Assembly (NCBI GenBank): GCA_013349325.1
Contig: DUZX01000001.1
Span: forward strand, 1-64,000
Direction: 5' to 3'
Length of the DNA stretch: 64,000 nucleotides
Origin: Desulfuromonadales bacterium
Lineage (GTDB): Bacteria; Desulfobacterota; Desulfuromonadia; Geobacterales; Pseudopelobacteraceae
This document shows, piece by piece, positions 36,146 through 45,634 of the stretch (positions are counted from its first letter, which is position 1; the number at the start of each line of letters is the position of its first letter). Both the position numbers and the translations under genes were made by a program. The notes under the pieces were generated by a model. The model had not been told where the DNA came from. It saw nothing but the letters and a program-made list of their open reading frames with translations, and made no database searches.

Positions 36146-37155
36146 TTAGCAAGCTTATCATCAGCCGTACTGACGGCATCGGTGATGTTATCCTGTCCTT
36201 GCCGGTGGCCGGTCTGATGAAAAAGCTGCACCCCGGAATCAAAATCTGGTTTGTCGGTCGCTCGTACACCGCCCCGATCATTGCCGCCTGCGAACATATC
36301 GACAATTTTATAAACTGGGACGAAGTTTCTGCTTTTACATCCCACGAAAGAATCGAGTACTTCAAAGCGCTGCAGGCCGATGTCATTGTTCACGTTTTTC
36401 CTAACCGCGAACTGGCCCGGATTGCGTACACCAGCAACATACCGCTACGCATTGGGACATCGCACCGTTTCCATCACTGGTTGTACTGCAACCGCCTGGT
36501 ACATATCGGGCGGAAACGGTCGCCGCTGCACGAGAGCCAACTGAACGCCCTGCTCTTCCGTCATCTGGGTGTGCGTGTCGCGCCACCACTTGAAGAGTTG
36601 GCCGTTATGATGGGGCTTAGTAAACCAGTGGGACTCGACAACAGTTTTGCTGAATGGCTTGACCCGAAACGCTTCAACCTGATACTGCATCCGAAATCAA
36701 AGGGAAGTGCCCGCGAATGGGGCCTTGAGAACTTCAGTCAGTTGATCAGACTGCTTCCCAAAGATAATTATAAAATTTTTATCTCCGGCAGCACGGAAGA
36801 CGGCTTGGCTCTGCGCACGCGGATCGAAGCCTGGGGAAATGAAGTTACCGATATCACCGGCAAAATGCCGCTGGCGCAATTTATTGCTTTCATCAGTTGT
36901 GCCGATGGACTGGTTGCGGCCAGCACAGGACCGCTGCATATTGCTGCTGCGCTCGGAAAGGTGGCCGTCGGCCTGTATGCCCCAATGCACCCGATCCACC
37001 CCGGTCGCTGGGCGCCGTTAGGGATCAGAGCCGGATATCTCGTACGTGACAAACAGTGCCATATATGTCGACATACCAAACGCTGTGAGTGTATTGAAAG
37101 CATAAGCCCGTCGGATGTGATGCTGAAATTAGAACAACTTCAAACGCAGCAATAA
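36142..37155 (+). CDS. Family 9 glycosyltransferase (heptosyltransferase-like)
   Basis: Protein of 337 residues, GTG start overlapping the previous stop, with AGGAG nearby. N-terminal KLIISRTDGIGDVILSLPVA, central FNLILHPKSKGSAREWGLEN and C-terminal GLVAASTGPLHIAAALGKVA are the three GT9 blocks that contact acceptor and ADP-heptose. It is the third intact GT9 in the window after the WaaC- and WaaF-like ones, so it likely adds a third heptose or outer-core sugar. Specificity is not deducible. Confidence 0.88.
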   Translation: MISKLIISRTDGIGDVILSLPVAGLMKKLHPGIKIWFVGRSYTAPIIAACEHIDNFINWDEVSAFTSHERIEYFKALQADVIVHVFPNRELARIAYTSNIPLRIGTSHRFHHWLYCNRLVHIGRKRSPLHESQLNALLFRHLGVRVAPPLEELAVMMGLSKPVGLDNSFAEWLDPKRFNLILHPKSKGSAREWGLENFSQLIRLLPKDNYKIFISGSTEDGLALRTRIEAWGNEVTDITGKMPLAQFIAFISCADGLVAASTGPLHIAAALGKVAVGLYAPMHPIHPGRWAPLGIRAGYLVRDKQCHICRHTKRCECIESISPSDVMLKLEQLQTQQ

Positions 37156-37162
37156 AGCCCCT

Positions 37163-39004
37163 ATGCCCTTACGTATCCTGCACGTACTATCCTCAAATTT
37201 TTTCGCCGGTTCAGCCGCCTATGCCATCCAGCTGGCAGAGCGGCAAGCTGCCGATGGCCATGACGTGTACATGGTCACTGATCAGGCCGGGTTGTCAGAT
37301 AAGATCACCTGCCTGGCACTGCCGGTATCGAATCGCTCATTACTGCAGCGGGTTAAAAACATCTGGTTTCTGCGAAAAATCATACATGAACACGATATCA
37401 GCGTGGTGCATGCTCATTCGCGCGCCGCCAGCTGGATATCGTATTACGCACTCCTCGGAACTCGCGTGCCGCTGGTATCAACCATTCATGGACGCCAGGT
37501 CAAACACTCTGCTCTGAAATCAAACGCTATCTACGGCGAAAAAGTCATCGCTATCTGTCCGGAGCTGGTTGAACAGTTGACTCAAGAACTGCAGATGAAC
37601 AAGCACAAGGTCGCGTTCTTACCAAATCCGCTTGACTTTGAAGCACTACGAAACATCACGAGAAGCAGAACGGATAACAATCGTACAATAATTTCAGTCG
37701 TCGGTCGCCTGAATGGCCCCAAAGGCGCACATATATCAGAATTGGTAATTCAGGTATTTCCACACCTGCTAGAACGTCACCCCGACCTTACGATTCAGAT
37801 TATCGGTGGTGAATGGGAATCATTTCCGCGCGCAGGAAAAGATGCATTTGCCGATCTGCAATCCCGTTTCGGTGAACGTATCTGTTACCTCGGCTTTACC
37901 AGACAGGTTCTGGATTTAATGGCTGATTCCGATCTGGTCATCGGTGCCGGGCGGGTGGCCATGGAGGCACTGGCGCTGGATACCGCTGTTTTCGCGTTAG
38001 GTGAAGCATGTTGCATCGGCTTGGTCTCGGACACAAATCTAGCCGATGCTATCGCAACAAATTTTGGGGATATCCGCGCGGTCGCTGCTCCGTTTCGTCC
38101 AGATCCGGAAGCTATCACTCACGAGCTGGAAGCATTCCTGAGTGGAGAAGTTTCTCCCGCGATAAATTATGCCGAACTGTCACGGACCTACGATATCAAC
38201 AGAATCATACCGGAGATCCTGAGCACATATTCATCGGCAATCATGCGCAAACTTTCGCCCCGCCCCATCCCGGTTCTGATGTACCACCGCGTACCTGACC
38301 AACCTGTCATCACGAAACACCGCACCTTTGTCACACGACGAAATTTTGAAAAACATCTGCGCTTCTTTAGACTGCGTGGTTTACAGTCCATTACCTTTCA
38401 GGATTATCTGGATTTCTCCAACGGCAGCAGACCGCTTCGGGAATTCCCCAAAAAACCGTTTATCCTGACGTTTGATGACGGCTATCTGGATAATTTCCAT
38501 AATGCGCTTCCGCTTACGAAAAAATACGGATTTAAAGGGGTTCTGTTTCTGTTGGGAGACTTCTCCGCCGATGGTAATTTCTGGGATACCGGCGAAGATA
38601 TCGAAGCAAACCGGCTCATGACGACGGAACAGAAAAAAGCCTTTGTGGAATATGGCTGGGAAATTGGCGCCCACACGATGACGCACCCACATTTAACCGG
38701 AATGAGTGACCAAGAGGTACTCTACGAGCTGGCTGAAAGCAGGAAGCGTATCGAACAGGAATTGCAGACGAAAGTGATGTCATTTGCCTACCCGTTTGGC
38801 AGCTATGATGATCGCCTCAAAGCTCTGGTCAAGCAGACCGGGTTTACGTTCGGGATTGCCACCGATAACGGCGGCATGACCATTAAAGATGATCATTTTG
38901 CTGTTTTTCGCGTCAATATTTTTCCCGATGAAAGTCTGTTCAGCCTGTTTAAGAAGAGCTCCACATGGTATCGCGCCTACTACCACCGCAAACGTGGTAA
39001 ATAG
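37163..39004 (+). CDS. Fused GT4-type glycosyltransferase and polysaccharide deacetylase
   Basis: A single frame of 613 residues with two enzyme domains. Residues about 1-355 are a GT-B glycosyltransferase: ILHVLSSNFFAGSAAYAIQL, IISVVGRLNGPKGAHI and GAGRVAMEALALDTAVFALG. Residues about 370-605 are a carbohydrate esterase 4 deacetylase with LTFDDGYLDNF (catalytic and metal Asp), GAHTMTHPHL (metal His pair) and FAYPFGSYDDRL. The linker near SPRPIPVLMYHRV starts the second domain. No signal peptide, so the deacetylase acts in the cytoplasm, perhaps on the residue just transferred. It ends the core cluster, seven bases after the GT9 gene. Confidence 0.88.
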   Translation: MPLRILHVLSSNFFAGSAAYAIQLAERQAADGHDVYMVTDQAGLSDKITCLALPVSNRSLLQRVKNIWFLRKIIHEHDISVVHAHSRAASWISYYALLGTRVPLVSTIHGRQVKHSALKSNAIYGEKVIAICPELVEQLTQELQMNKHKVAFLPNPLDFEALRNITRSRTDNNRTIISVVGRLNGPKGAHISELVIQVFPHLLERHPDLTIQIIGGEWESFPRAGKDAFADLQSRFGERICYLGFTRQVLDLMADSDLVIGAGRVAMEALALDTAVFALGEACCIGLVSDTNLADAIATNFGDIRAVAAPFRPDPEAITHELEAFLSGEVSPAINYAELSRTYDINRIIPEILSTYSSAIMRKLSPRPIPVLMYHRVPDQPVITKHRTFVTRRNFEKHLRFFRLRGLQSITFQDYLDFSNGSRPLREFPKKPFILTFDDGYLDNFHNALPLTKKYGFKGVLFLLGDFSADGNFWDTGEDIEANRLMTTEQKKAFVEYGWEIGAHTMTHPHLTGMSDQEVLYELAESRKRIEQELQTKVMSFAYPFGSYDDRLKALVKQTGFTFGIATDNGGMTIKDDHFAVFRVNIFPDESLFSLFKKSSTWYRAYYHRKRGK

Positions 39005-39050
39005 AACATCTGATTTCCCAAAATAAAATACATTCAGGATACGACAACCA

Positions 39051-39830
39051 ATGGCACTGCATCGCTTCTCACGCACCGAACTCCTGATCGGCCAACAGGG
39101 GTTGGCAACACTGGCCGGCAAACATGTCATGATCTGCGGAATTGGCGGAGTCGGCAGCTATGCCGCCGAAGCGCTGGGGCGTGCTGGTGTAGGACGCATC
39201 ACGCTGGTCGATTTTGATGATATCTGCCTGACCAACATCAACCGCCAGATTCACGCACTTTCCAGCACTGTCGGAAAATCAAAAGTTGATTCCATGGCAG
39301 CCCGCCTGGCTGATATAAATCCAGCGGCCGAAATCAGAGCCTTCAAAGAGTTTTTTTCGGGCGAAAATGCCGAACGACTGCTGACACCACGTCCCGATTT
39401 TGTGTTGGACGCCATTGACCATTTTACCGCCAAAGCAGCCCTGATAACGTACTGCCGACAGCATGACATTCCGGTCATCTCCAGCATGGGGGCCGCCAAC
39501 AAGCTTGACCCTACCAAAATCCAGGTTGACGACATCTCGGCCACCCGCAACTGCCGCATGGCACGCAGCATGCGCAAGATTCTTAAAAATGCCGGCATCA
39601 CCTCCGGCGTGCAGGTCGTCTACTCAACCGAACTGCACCGCCCGCTCGACCCGGCCACGTCAGGCGGCTGCGGCACAGACTGCATCTGTCCCAACCGCAA
39701 TGAACAGACCTTCAGCTGCGAGCATCGCCGCGTAATTCTGGGGAGTATCTCGTATCTGCCGTCGATCTTCGGGCTGACCATGGCAGGAGTAGTGATCAAT
39801 GAACTATTGGCTCAGCCGACCGCTCTGTAG
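39051..39830 (+). CDS. tcdA: tRNA threonylcarbamoyladenosine dehydratase TcdA (ThiF/E1-like)
   Basis: E1-like ATP-dependent enzyme of 259 residues that cyclises t6A37 to ct6A in tRNA. ATP-binding motif GIGGVGSYAAEALGRAGVG at about residues 25-43, LVDFDDICLTNINRQ, and DAIDHFTAKAAL. Near the C-terminus GGCGTDCICPNR supplies cysteines seen in this family. Other ThiF/MoeB-like activators are alternatives, but length and the NRQIHALSSTVGKSK segment fit TcdA/CsdL. Followed by a small terminator hairpin. Confidence 0.88.
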   Translation: MALHRFSRTELLIGQQGLATLAGKHVMICGIGGVGSYAAEALGRAGVGRITLVDFDDICLTNINRQIHALSSTVGKSKVDSMAARLADINPAAEIRAFKEFFSGENAERLLTPRPDFVLDAIDHFTAKAALITYCRQHDIPVISSMGAANKLDPTKIQVDDISATRNCRMARSMRKILKNAGITSGVQVVYSTELHRPLDPATSGGCGTDCICPNRNEQTFSCEHRRVILGSISYLPSIFGLTMAGVVINELLAQPTAL

Positions 39831-39850
39831 AATGCAGAATACGGTTTTTA

Positions 39851-39871
39851 CGGCACGTTGTGCTGTTTTTT
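39851..39871 (+). terminator. Short terminator after tcdA
   Basis: CGGCAC (39851-39856) pairs with GTGCTG (39860-39865) over a three-base loop and is followed by TTTTTT. Confidence 0.6.
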
Positions 39872-39872
39872 G

Positions 39873-40147
39873 TTGACAAGCCCGAGAGTCACAGGGTAAC
39901 GTGGCTTCACCTCAGACAAGCACCCTGATTTTCGAACGTACTACCCCGTAAAAAACTTCTCACACGATGTTAGTACGAACCTCAGAAATGAATTCAAAAC
40001 TTACTTCTGCATACAGGATTTCCTATCCTCCTCAACAGAGTTATTCCATACCACGTAAAGGTCTTTTTTGAACATATCGCCAACTCCACATTCTACCCAA
40101 CCGAGTAATCCCTCTCATATCACGAGCGACTTCACGCAGGAGAACAG
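39873..40147 (+). promoter_or_regulatory. Promoter and long leader of rho
   Basis: TTGACA (39873-39878) and TAACGT (39897-39902) are spaced by 18 bases. The remaining 245 bases to the rho start contain no gene. CGTACTA (39937-39943) can pair with TAGTACG (39971-39977). A C-rich, G-poor stretch (about 40020-40140, CTCCACATTCTACCC-like) looks like an unstructured Rho-binding region. Autoregulation of rho through its leader is known in E. coli; here it is inferred from layout. Confidence 0.45.
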
Positions 40148-41395
40148 ATGAATTTACAGGAACTTAAAGGCAAAAAAATCAGCGAACTCAATAGTGTCGC
40201 GCGAGAACTCAATATCGAGGGTGCCTCCAGCCTCCGCAAACAGGACTTGATCTTCGCAATCCTGAATGCCCAGACTGAGCAGAACGGCTTGATATTCGGT
40301 GAGGGAGTTCTTGAAACGCTCCAGGATGGCTTCGGTTTTCTACGGGCCACCGATTACAACTATCTGCCCGGCCCGGATGATATTTATGTATCCCCCAGCC
40401 AGATCAGGCGCTTCAACCTGCGCACCGGCGATACCGTTTCAGGCCAGATCCGCCCCCCCAAAGAGGGTGAGCGCTATTTTGCGCTGCTCAAAGTTGAAGC
40501 GATCAACCACGAATCGCCGGAAGTTGCCCGCGACAAAATCCTCTTTGACAACCTGACACCGCTCTATCCGCAAGAGAAGCTGACCCTTGAGACCACCTCT
40601 GAAAACATGCCCATGCGCGTAATCGAACTGGTCGCTCCGATCGGCAAGGGGCAGCGTGGTCTGATTGTTGCGCCGCCACGTACCGGCAAGACGGTTCTGA
40701 TCCAGAACATCGCCAACTCGATCGCCGCCAATCATCCTGAGGTCTATCTGATCGTACTCCTGATCGACGAGCGACCTGAAGAGGTGACCGACATGCAGCG
40801 TTCTGTCAATGGCGAAGTAGTATCGTCCACCTTTGACGAACCGGCCACCCGCCACGTCCAGGTGGCCGAGATGGTCATCGAAAAAGCCAAACGCCTGGTT
40901 GAACATAAAAAAGATGTCGTCATCCTGCTTGACTCGATCACCCGACTGGCGCGCGCCTACAATACGGTGCTGCCCCCTTCCGGCAAGATCCTGACCGGTG
41001 GCGTGGATGCCAACGCCCTGCAGAAGCCGAAACGTTTCTTCGGCGCAGCCCGCAACATCGAGGAGGGCGGATCATTAACGATTATCGCCACGGCACTGGT
41101 CGATACCGGCAGCAAGATGGATGAAGTTATCTTTGAAGAGTTCAAGGGCACCGGCAATATGGAGCTGCACCTTGACCGCAAACTCGTCGAGAAGCGAACC
41201 TTTCCGGCCATCGATATCAACAAGTCCGGGACCCGCAAGGAAGAGTTGCTGATCGAAAAGAGTTCCCTTAATCGCATCTGGATCCTGCGCAAGATAATTC
41301 ATCCGATGAACGTAGTTGACAGCATGGAGTTCCTACTCGATAAACTCTCGGAAGCCAAGACCAATCAGGCATTCCTTGATTCAATGTCGAAGTAG
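40148..41395 (+). CDS. rho: Transcription termination factor Rho
   Basis: Hexameric RNA helicase of 415 residues. Rho N-terminal helical domain ([20 protein letters not shown]), cold-shock RNA-binding domain ([20 protein letters not shown]), then the ATPase core with Walker [15 protein letters not shown], Walker [16 protein letters not shown] and the Q/R-loop region [14 protein letters not shown]. Compact length without insertion. Start at 40148 is preceded by GCAGGAG. It is followed by rpmE, a common arrangement in this group. Confidence 0.97.
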   Translation: MNLQELKGKKISELNSVARELNIEGASSLRKQDLIFAILNAQTEQNGLIFGEGVLETLQDGFGFLRATDYNYLPGPDDIYVSPSQIRRFNLRTGDTVSGQIRPPKEGERYFALLKVEAINHESPEVARDKILFDNLTPLYPQEKLTLETTSENMPMRVIELVAPIGKGQRGLIVAPPRTGKTVLIQNIANSIAANHPEVYLIVLLIDERPEEVTDMQRSVNGEVVSSTFDEPATRHVQVAEMVIEKAKRLVEHKKDVVILLDSITRLARAYNTVLPPSGKILTGGVDANALQKPKRFFGAARNIEEGGSLTIIATALVDTGSKMDEVIFEEFKGTGNMELHLDRKLVEKRTFPAIDINKSGTRKEELLIEKSSLNRIWILRKIIHPMNVVDSMEFLLDKLSEAKTNQAFLDSMSK

Positions 41396-41495
41396 CAAAT
41401 AAACAGTTGCAAAATATACGTAAAATAGTTACTATCACGCTTTGCTGTCCCAACTGATTACTTTACGCTGTAAAGCACTACTGAAGGAGGAAGAG

Positions 41496-41696
41496 ATGAG
41501 AGAAGGAATCCACCCGGAATATTCAGAAATTACTGTTAAGTGCCTGTGCGGTAATACATTCCAGACACGCTCCACCAAAAAAGAGATCAGCACCGAAATC
41601 TGCTCAGCCTGTCATCCGTTCTACACCGGTAAACAGAAACTGATTGATACTGCCGGACGTGTTGAACGCTTCAAAAAACGCTACGGCCAAGCTTAA
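41496..41696 (+). CDS. rpmE: 50S ribosomal protein L31, zinc-binding type
   Basis: Ribosomal protein of 66 residues. Start at 41496 follows GGAGGAAG; the longer frame upstream is not translated into family sequence. Zinc ligands are Cys16, Cys18, Cys36 and Cys39 in KCLCGN and CSACHPF, so this is the C+ form. [20 protein letters not shown] is the invariant block. A strong terminator follows. Confidence 0.96.
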   Translation: MREGIHPEYSEITVKCLCGNTFQTRSTKKEISTEICSACHPFYTGKQKLIDTAGRVERFKKRYGQA

Positions 41697-41718
41697 TCTG
41701 GCGTTACGTAGAAACTCG

Positions 41719-41753
41719 AAGGGGCTTTGTCGCACGGCAAATCCCCTTTTTTT
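41719..41753 (+). terminator. Rho-independent terminator after rpmE
   Basis: AAGGGG (41719-41724) pairs with CCCCTT (41743-41748) with additional CTTTG/CAAA pairing inside, followed by TTTTTT. Confidence 0.85.
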
Positions 41754-41812
41754 GCACCAATTACCCCCATTTCTGAGCGATCCATAGTCTGGCTGGCTCT
41801 TTCCGGGACACT

Positions 41813-42508
41813 ATGAATAACGTCACGCTGATCGAACACACCCCCAACCCGGAACGCACGGTTGCACTGGCGGCACGTCTCTGCTACTCCCCATCATCAA
41901 TTTACGAACTGCGGGAAAAACTGGAGAGCGCCGACATCGAGTCGTTTCTGGACAAGATCATGTCGCTCGGGCACCACTCCGTGCTCGAACACGCCTCGTT
42001 TACCTTTGGTATTGAAGGTATCTCCCGCGTAACGACCCACCAGCTGGTCCGTCACCGCATCGCCTCATTTTCACAGCAATCACAGCGGTACGTGTCGCAC
42101 ACGGAAGAATTTACGTCCATCATGCCGGACACGATTGCCGACAACCCCGAAGCCAGACAGATTTTTGCGTTTATGTCGGAAACCGTCCATAAGGCCTACG
42201 CCCAGTTGATCGAAATGGGAATTCCGGCTGAAGATGCCCGCTATATCCTTCCCAACGCAGCTGAGACCAAGATTATCATGACCATGAACGCCCGCGAGCT
42301 GCTTCATTTTTTCGCCCTGCGCTGCTGCAGGCGTGCACAATGGGAGATTCGTGATATGAGTGTCGAGATGCTGCGACTGGTAAAAAAAGTTGCACCCGTC
42401 ATCTTTCGACAGGCCGGCCCGGGCTGCGTCGGCGGTCCCTGCCCGGAAGGAAAATTCTGCTGCGGCCAGACGACGGAAGTCAGAGAGTTTTTTAAACATT
42501 TGGAGTAA
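41813..42508 (+). CDS. thyX: Flavin-dependent thymidylate synthase ThyX
   Basis: FAD enzyme of 231 residues making dTMP from dUMP with methylenetetrahydrofolate. The ThyX signature R-H-R-x7-S-x-R is present as RHRIASFSQQSQRY, with HHSVLEHASFTF upstream and PNAAETKIIMTMNARELLHF containing further dUMP ligands. A Cys-rich C-terminus (GGPCPEGKFCCGQ) is typical of deltaproteobacterial members. The next gene starts seven bases downstream. No ThyA is seen in the window. Confidence 0.96.
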   Translation: MNNVTLIEHTPNPERTVALAARLCYSPSSIYELREKLESADIESFLDKIMSLGHHSVLEHASFTFGIEGISRVTTHQLVRHRIASFSQQSQRYVSHTEEFTSIMPDTIADNPEARQIFAFMSETVHKAYAQLIEMGIPAEDARYILPNAAETKIIMTMNARELLHFFALRCCRRAQWEIRDMSVEMLRLVKKVAPVIFRQAGPGCVGGPCPEGKFCCGQTTEVREFFKHLE

Positions 42509-42515
42509 TCATTTT

Positions 42516-43451
42516 ATGGACAAGATACATGTAGGCGGACAGGCGGTCATAGAAGGCGTTATGATGCGAGCCCCCCGCTCTGTTGCAATTGCCGTGCGCC
42601 GTGCCGATGGCGAGATAGTCGTCAAAAAAGAACTGAGCGTTCCGCTTTCCGAACGTTTTCCAATCGTAAAACTGCCGATTCTGCGCGGAGCGGTAGCACT
42701 CTTCACCTCTCTGATTATCGGTATCAAAGCGCTCAATTTTTCGGCCAACGAATCCATGACCGAAGATGAAAAAGAGAAGGAAAAGAGCGAGGGTAAAGAG
42801 AGCGGCAGTGAACTTTCTTCGTGGGCCATGGCCGGTACCATGACGGTCGCCTTCGGTTTCGGTATCTGCCTTTTTTTCCTGTTTCCGCTCTATCTGACCA
42901 AGTTGTTGACGCCGGTCATCGGCACCAACAACATCATTTTCAACCTGGTGGATGGCGTGATCAGGGTAATCGTATTCCTGCTCTATATCTGGGCTATTTC
43001 GCGCATGAGTGACATTCAGCGGGTCTTCCAGTACCACGGCGCCGAGCACAAATCTATTTTTGCTTTTGAGGCCGGCGATGACCTGTCCGTCGAAAACGTG
43101 CGCCGCTACAGCCGACTGCACCCGCGCTGTGGCACCAGTTTTCTGTTGATCGTCATGCTGGTCAGTATCGGAGTTTTCTCCGTAATTCCAAAGCTCTGGC
43201 CCTTCTACCTCAAAGCCGGCTCACGAATTTTTCTGCTGCCGATGATCGCCGGCATCTCATACGAGTTTCTCAAATGGAGCGCCTCACACGACAACCACCC
43301 ACTGGTAAAGATGATAATTACCCCCGGTCTGGCACTGCAGCGCCTGACAACCCGCGAACCGGATGACAGCCAACTGGAAGTTGCCATCAGCTCTTTGAAT
43401 GCAGCGTTGGAAGTCAATGCCGGCTACCGGGATGATCGAATAGTCGTCTGA
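42516..43451 (+). CDS. DUF1385 membrane protein
   Basis: Conserved protein of 311 residues. Start at 42516 is chosen for the family N-terminus MDKIHVGGQAVIEGVMMRAP, preceded by TGGAG. Four to five membrane helices (about 60-80, 108-130, 145-170, 215-240, 245-262) surround FQYHGAEHKSIFAFE and YSRLHPRCGTSFL, the invariant blocks of DUF1385. The family is widespread, usually next to rpmE and prfA; function is not established. The G-x-E-H and H-P-R-C motifs could bind a metal, which is conjecture. Confidence 0.9.
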   Translation: MDKIHVGGQAVIEGVMMRAPRSVAIAVRRADGEIVVKKELSVPLSERFPIVKLPILRGAVALFTSLIIGIKALNFSANESMTEDEKEKEKSEGKESGSELSSWAMAGTMTVAFGFGICLFFLFPLYLTKLLTPVIGTNNIIFNLVDGVIRVIVFLLYIWAISRMSDIQRVFQYHGAEHKSIFAFEAGDDLSVENVRRYSRLHPRCGTSFLLIVMLVSIGVFSVIPKLWPFYLKAGSRIFLLPMIAGISYEFLKWSASHDNHPLVKMIITPGLALQRLTTREPDDSQLEVAISSLNAALEVNAGYRDDRIVV

Positions 43452-43469
43452 TCCTGATCACCTGACCCT

Positions 43470-44348
43470 ATGCTTGCCTTTGAAATAACTGACCACGATC
43501 ACTGCCGACGCTTGGAAAGTTTTCTGCGTACGCTGATGCCGAATTCCCCGTTCGGCTACGCTCGTAAACTAATTAAAAACGGTGCCGCACTACGGAATGG
43601 CGCACTGGCAACTCCCGATACACTCCTTACCCGACATGACGTAATTTCACTCAAAGAGAGCGGAACGACGACCGGGTACATTTCTCCTCTCAGACCACTG
43701 CTCGACATACTCTACGAAGACAGCCTGATCCTGATTGCCAACAAACCCTCCGGTCTACCGATGCACCGTGCTGCTGAATGTGAAGACAACCTGGTAGAGA
43801 CAGGCCAGACATACCTGGTTCAGCGTGAAACCGCCTGCAAACTCTACCCGGTCAACCGCCTGGATCGCGGCACATCCGGGGTGGTCATCCTTGCCAAAAG
43901 CTCCAGTTCAGCCACCATCTACGGGCGCCAGGTCAAAGAGACCGGCCTCGACAAGCTCTATCTGGCTCTGGTGTGGGGAACCTGCAATGAGAGCAGAGTT
44001 GTCGACGAGGCACTGGATGGCAAGGAATCCGAAACCCGTTATACGAGCATAGCGTACGGGGACAACTGCTCTCTGCTGGCCGTGACACCAATCAGTGGGC
44101 GTATGCACCAGATCCGCCGACACCTCTCTTCAATCGGCCATCCCGTCGTGGGTGACAAACGCTATGGCGGCGGAGAGATGCCGGATCTTCCCGGGTTTGC
44201 CCTGCATTCGTTCCGTACCAGACTGGAACGCGCGGATGCGGGTCCTTTGACCGTCTGCGCCCCTCTGCCGGATGACCTGCTTAATCTGTGTGAGCGCAGG
44301 GGAATCGAGAGAGAACAACTGCTGGAAGCAGCCTGTCGATTAATATAA
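43470..44348 (+). CDS. RluA-family RNA pseudouridine synthase
   Basis: Protein of 292 residues. An N-terminal S4-like RNA-binding part (about 1-65) is followed by the RluA catalytic domain with the nucleophile Asp in NRLDRGTSGVVILAK, ILYEDSLILIANKPSGLPMH before it and GRMHQIRRHLSSIGHPVVGD after it. These are the motifs of enzymes isomerising uridines in 23S rRNA or tRNA. The specific target site (RluC, RluD or RluA type) is not evident. It lies 18 bases after the DUF1385 gene. Confidence 0.9.
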   Translation: MLAFEITDHDHCRRLESFLRTLMPNSPFGYARKLIKNGAALRNGALATPDTLLTRHDVISLKESGTTTGYISPLRPLLDILYEDSLILIANKPSGLPMHRAAECEDNLVETGQTYLVQRETACKLYPVNRLDRGTSGVVILAKSSSSATIYGRQVKETGLDKLYLALVWGTCNESRVVDEALDGKESETRYTSIAYGDNCSLLAVTPISGRMHQIRRHLSSIGHPVVGDKRYGGGEMPDLPGFALHSFRTRLERADAGPLTVCAPLPDDLLNLCERRGIEREQLLEAACRLI

Positions 44349-44473
44349 ATCCATTTTTGCAGCACTTCACGTTACCCCCCTTTGTGACAGGACGATTTTG
44401 CGACTTTTCCTCTTTGTAACGGGGGCTTTGATTTTGAAACTGACACCATCGTTTTGTCCGGAAGGAGCATTAC

Positions 44474-45622
44474 ATGAACGCGAGAACAGCACTCTTTTTT
44501 TCGCTTATAACAACACTCATCATCTGCTCTTGTCATAAAAATGACACCGTAAAAACAGCCGACCGGACCTCCAAACCACCGGTAGCCGTCGAACTTGCAA
44601 CGGCGACAACCTCGGGTGTATCGGCTGGCATTGAGGTAACCGGCAGTCTGGAGCCCAAGTTCTCGGTTGATGTAAAAACCCAGATACCAGGGCTGGTCAA
44701 ACAGGTCATGGTGACGGAATGGGTGCGCGTCAGGAAAGGTCAGCCGCTGGTTCGCGTTGATGTCGCCGAAACCGAGGCCCAGGTAAAACGCGCCGAAGCG
44801 GGTATCGTTTCAGCCAAAGCAAACCTGACCCAGGCACAGGTGTCGGTAAACCGCACGGAACGGGAGCTGGCCCGCTTGATCAAACTCAAAGAATCCGGTC
44901 TGGCCACGCAGCAGGCCCTTGATGATGCCCGCAGTGAAACGGAAGCGGCCAAAGCCAGAGTAGGCGTAGCAGCGGCTCAAATTAAAGTAGCTGAAGAAGA
45001 GCTGCGCCAGGGGTTAGCGCGTCAGGCAAAAGGACTAGTCGTGGCGCCGATTGACGGCATCGTGGCGCTGCGCGATGTCAATGTTGGCGACCTGGCCAGC
45101 GACGCGGCTGCAGCCAAGCCGATTTTCCGGATTGTCGACAATCGCCTGCTCAATCTGACGGTAACCGTATCTTCTGTCGATTCAGGACGCATAAAAACTG
45201 GCCAGCCACTTGAATTCAGCGTCGATTCACAGCCGGGCCGCACGTTCAGCGGCAATGTCACACATATCAACCCCGAGCTTTCTAACGCTGATCGTTCACT
45301 CAAAGTGATTGCCGAAGTACGCAACGTACCGGAAACGCTCAAAGGGGGCCTCTTTGCCAAAGGGCGCATCATTACCGGGGTCCGTACGGACGTTCTGCAG
45401 GTACGGCGCAGCGCTTTCGGAACCTTTGATCCGCAGTCAAAAAAGGGGTCACTGTTTGTCGTTGAAAACGGTGTCGTCCACAAACGGGAAATACAGAGCG
45501 ATGCCATAAATGGCGATCTGGTCGAGGTAACGTCCGGCCTCAAGCCTGGCGAACAGTACGTCATCCGGGGCGGGTTTAACTTAAAAGATGGCGATAAAGT
45601 CGCCGTGGCAACAGCGAAATAA
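44474..45622 (+). CDS. RND efflux periplasmic adaptor (membrane fusion protein)
   Basis: Lipoprotein of 382 residues linking inner-membrane pump and outer-membrane channel. The signal peptide ends in I-C-S-C with the lipid anchor at Cys20. A biotinyl-lipoyl-like half-domain (KTQIPGLVKQVMVTEWVRVR) precedes a long coiled-coil hairpin (about 95-175), then the second half-domain VVAPIDGIVALRDVNVGDL and beta-barrel domains. It begins an operon with an RND pump, PabBC and a TolC-like protein. Ahead of it lie 125 bases with no recognisable promoter. Confidence 0.93.
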   Translation: MNARTALFFSLITTLIICSCHKNDTVKTADRTSKPPVAVELATATTSGVSAGIEVTGSLEPKFSVDVKTQIPGLVKQVMVTEWVRVRKGQPLVRVDVAETEAQVKRAEAGIVSAKANLTQAQVSVNRTERELARLIKLKESGLATQQALDDARSETEAAKARVGVAAAQIKVAEEELRQGLARQAKGLVVAPIDGIVALRDVNVGDLASDAAAAKPIFRIVDNRLLNLTVTVSSVDSGRIKTGQPLEFSVDSQPGRTFSGNVTHINPELSNADRSLKVIAEVRNVPETLKGGLFAKGRIITGVRTDVLQVRRSAFGTFDPQSKKGSLFVVENGVVHKREIQSDAINGDLVEVTSGLKPGEQYVIRGGFNLKDGDKVAVATAK

Positions 45623-45634
45623 CAAGGACCGGAC

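Noticed and set aside
44349-44473. Repeated CGTTACCCCC/GTAACGGGGG blocks before the efflux operon as an operator
   Set aside because: The two blocks are not true inverted repeats when aligned base by base, so no operator is claimed.
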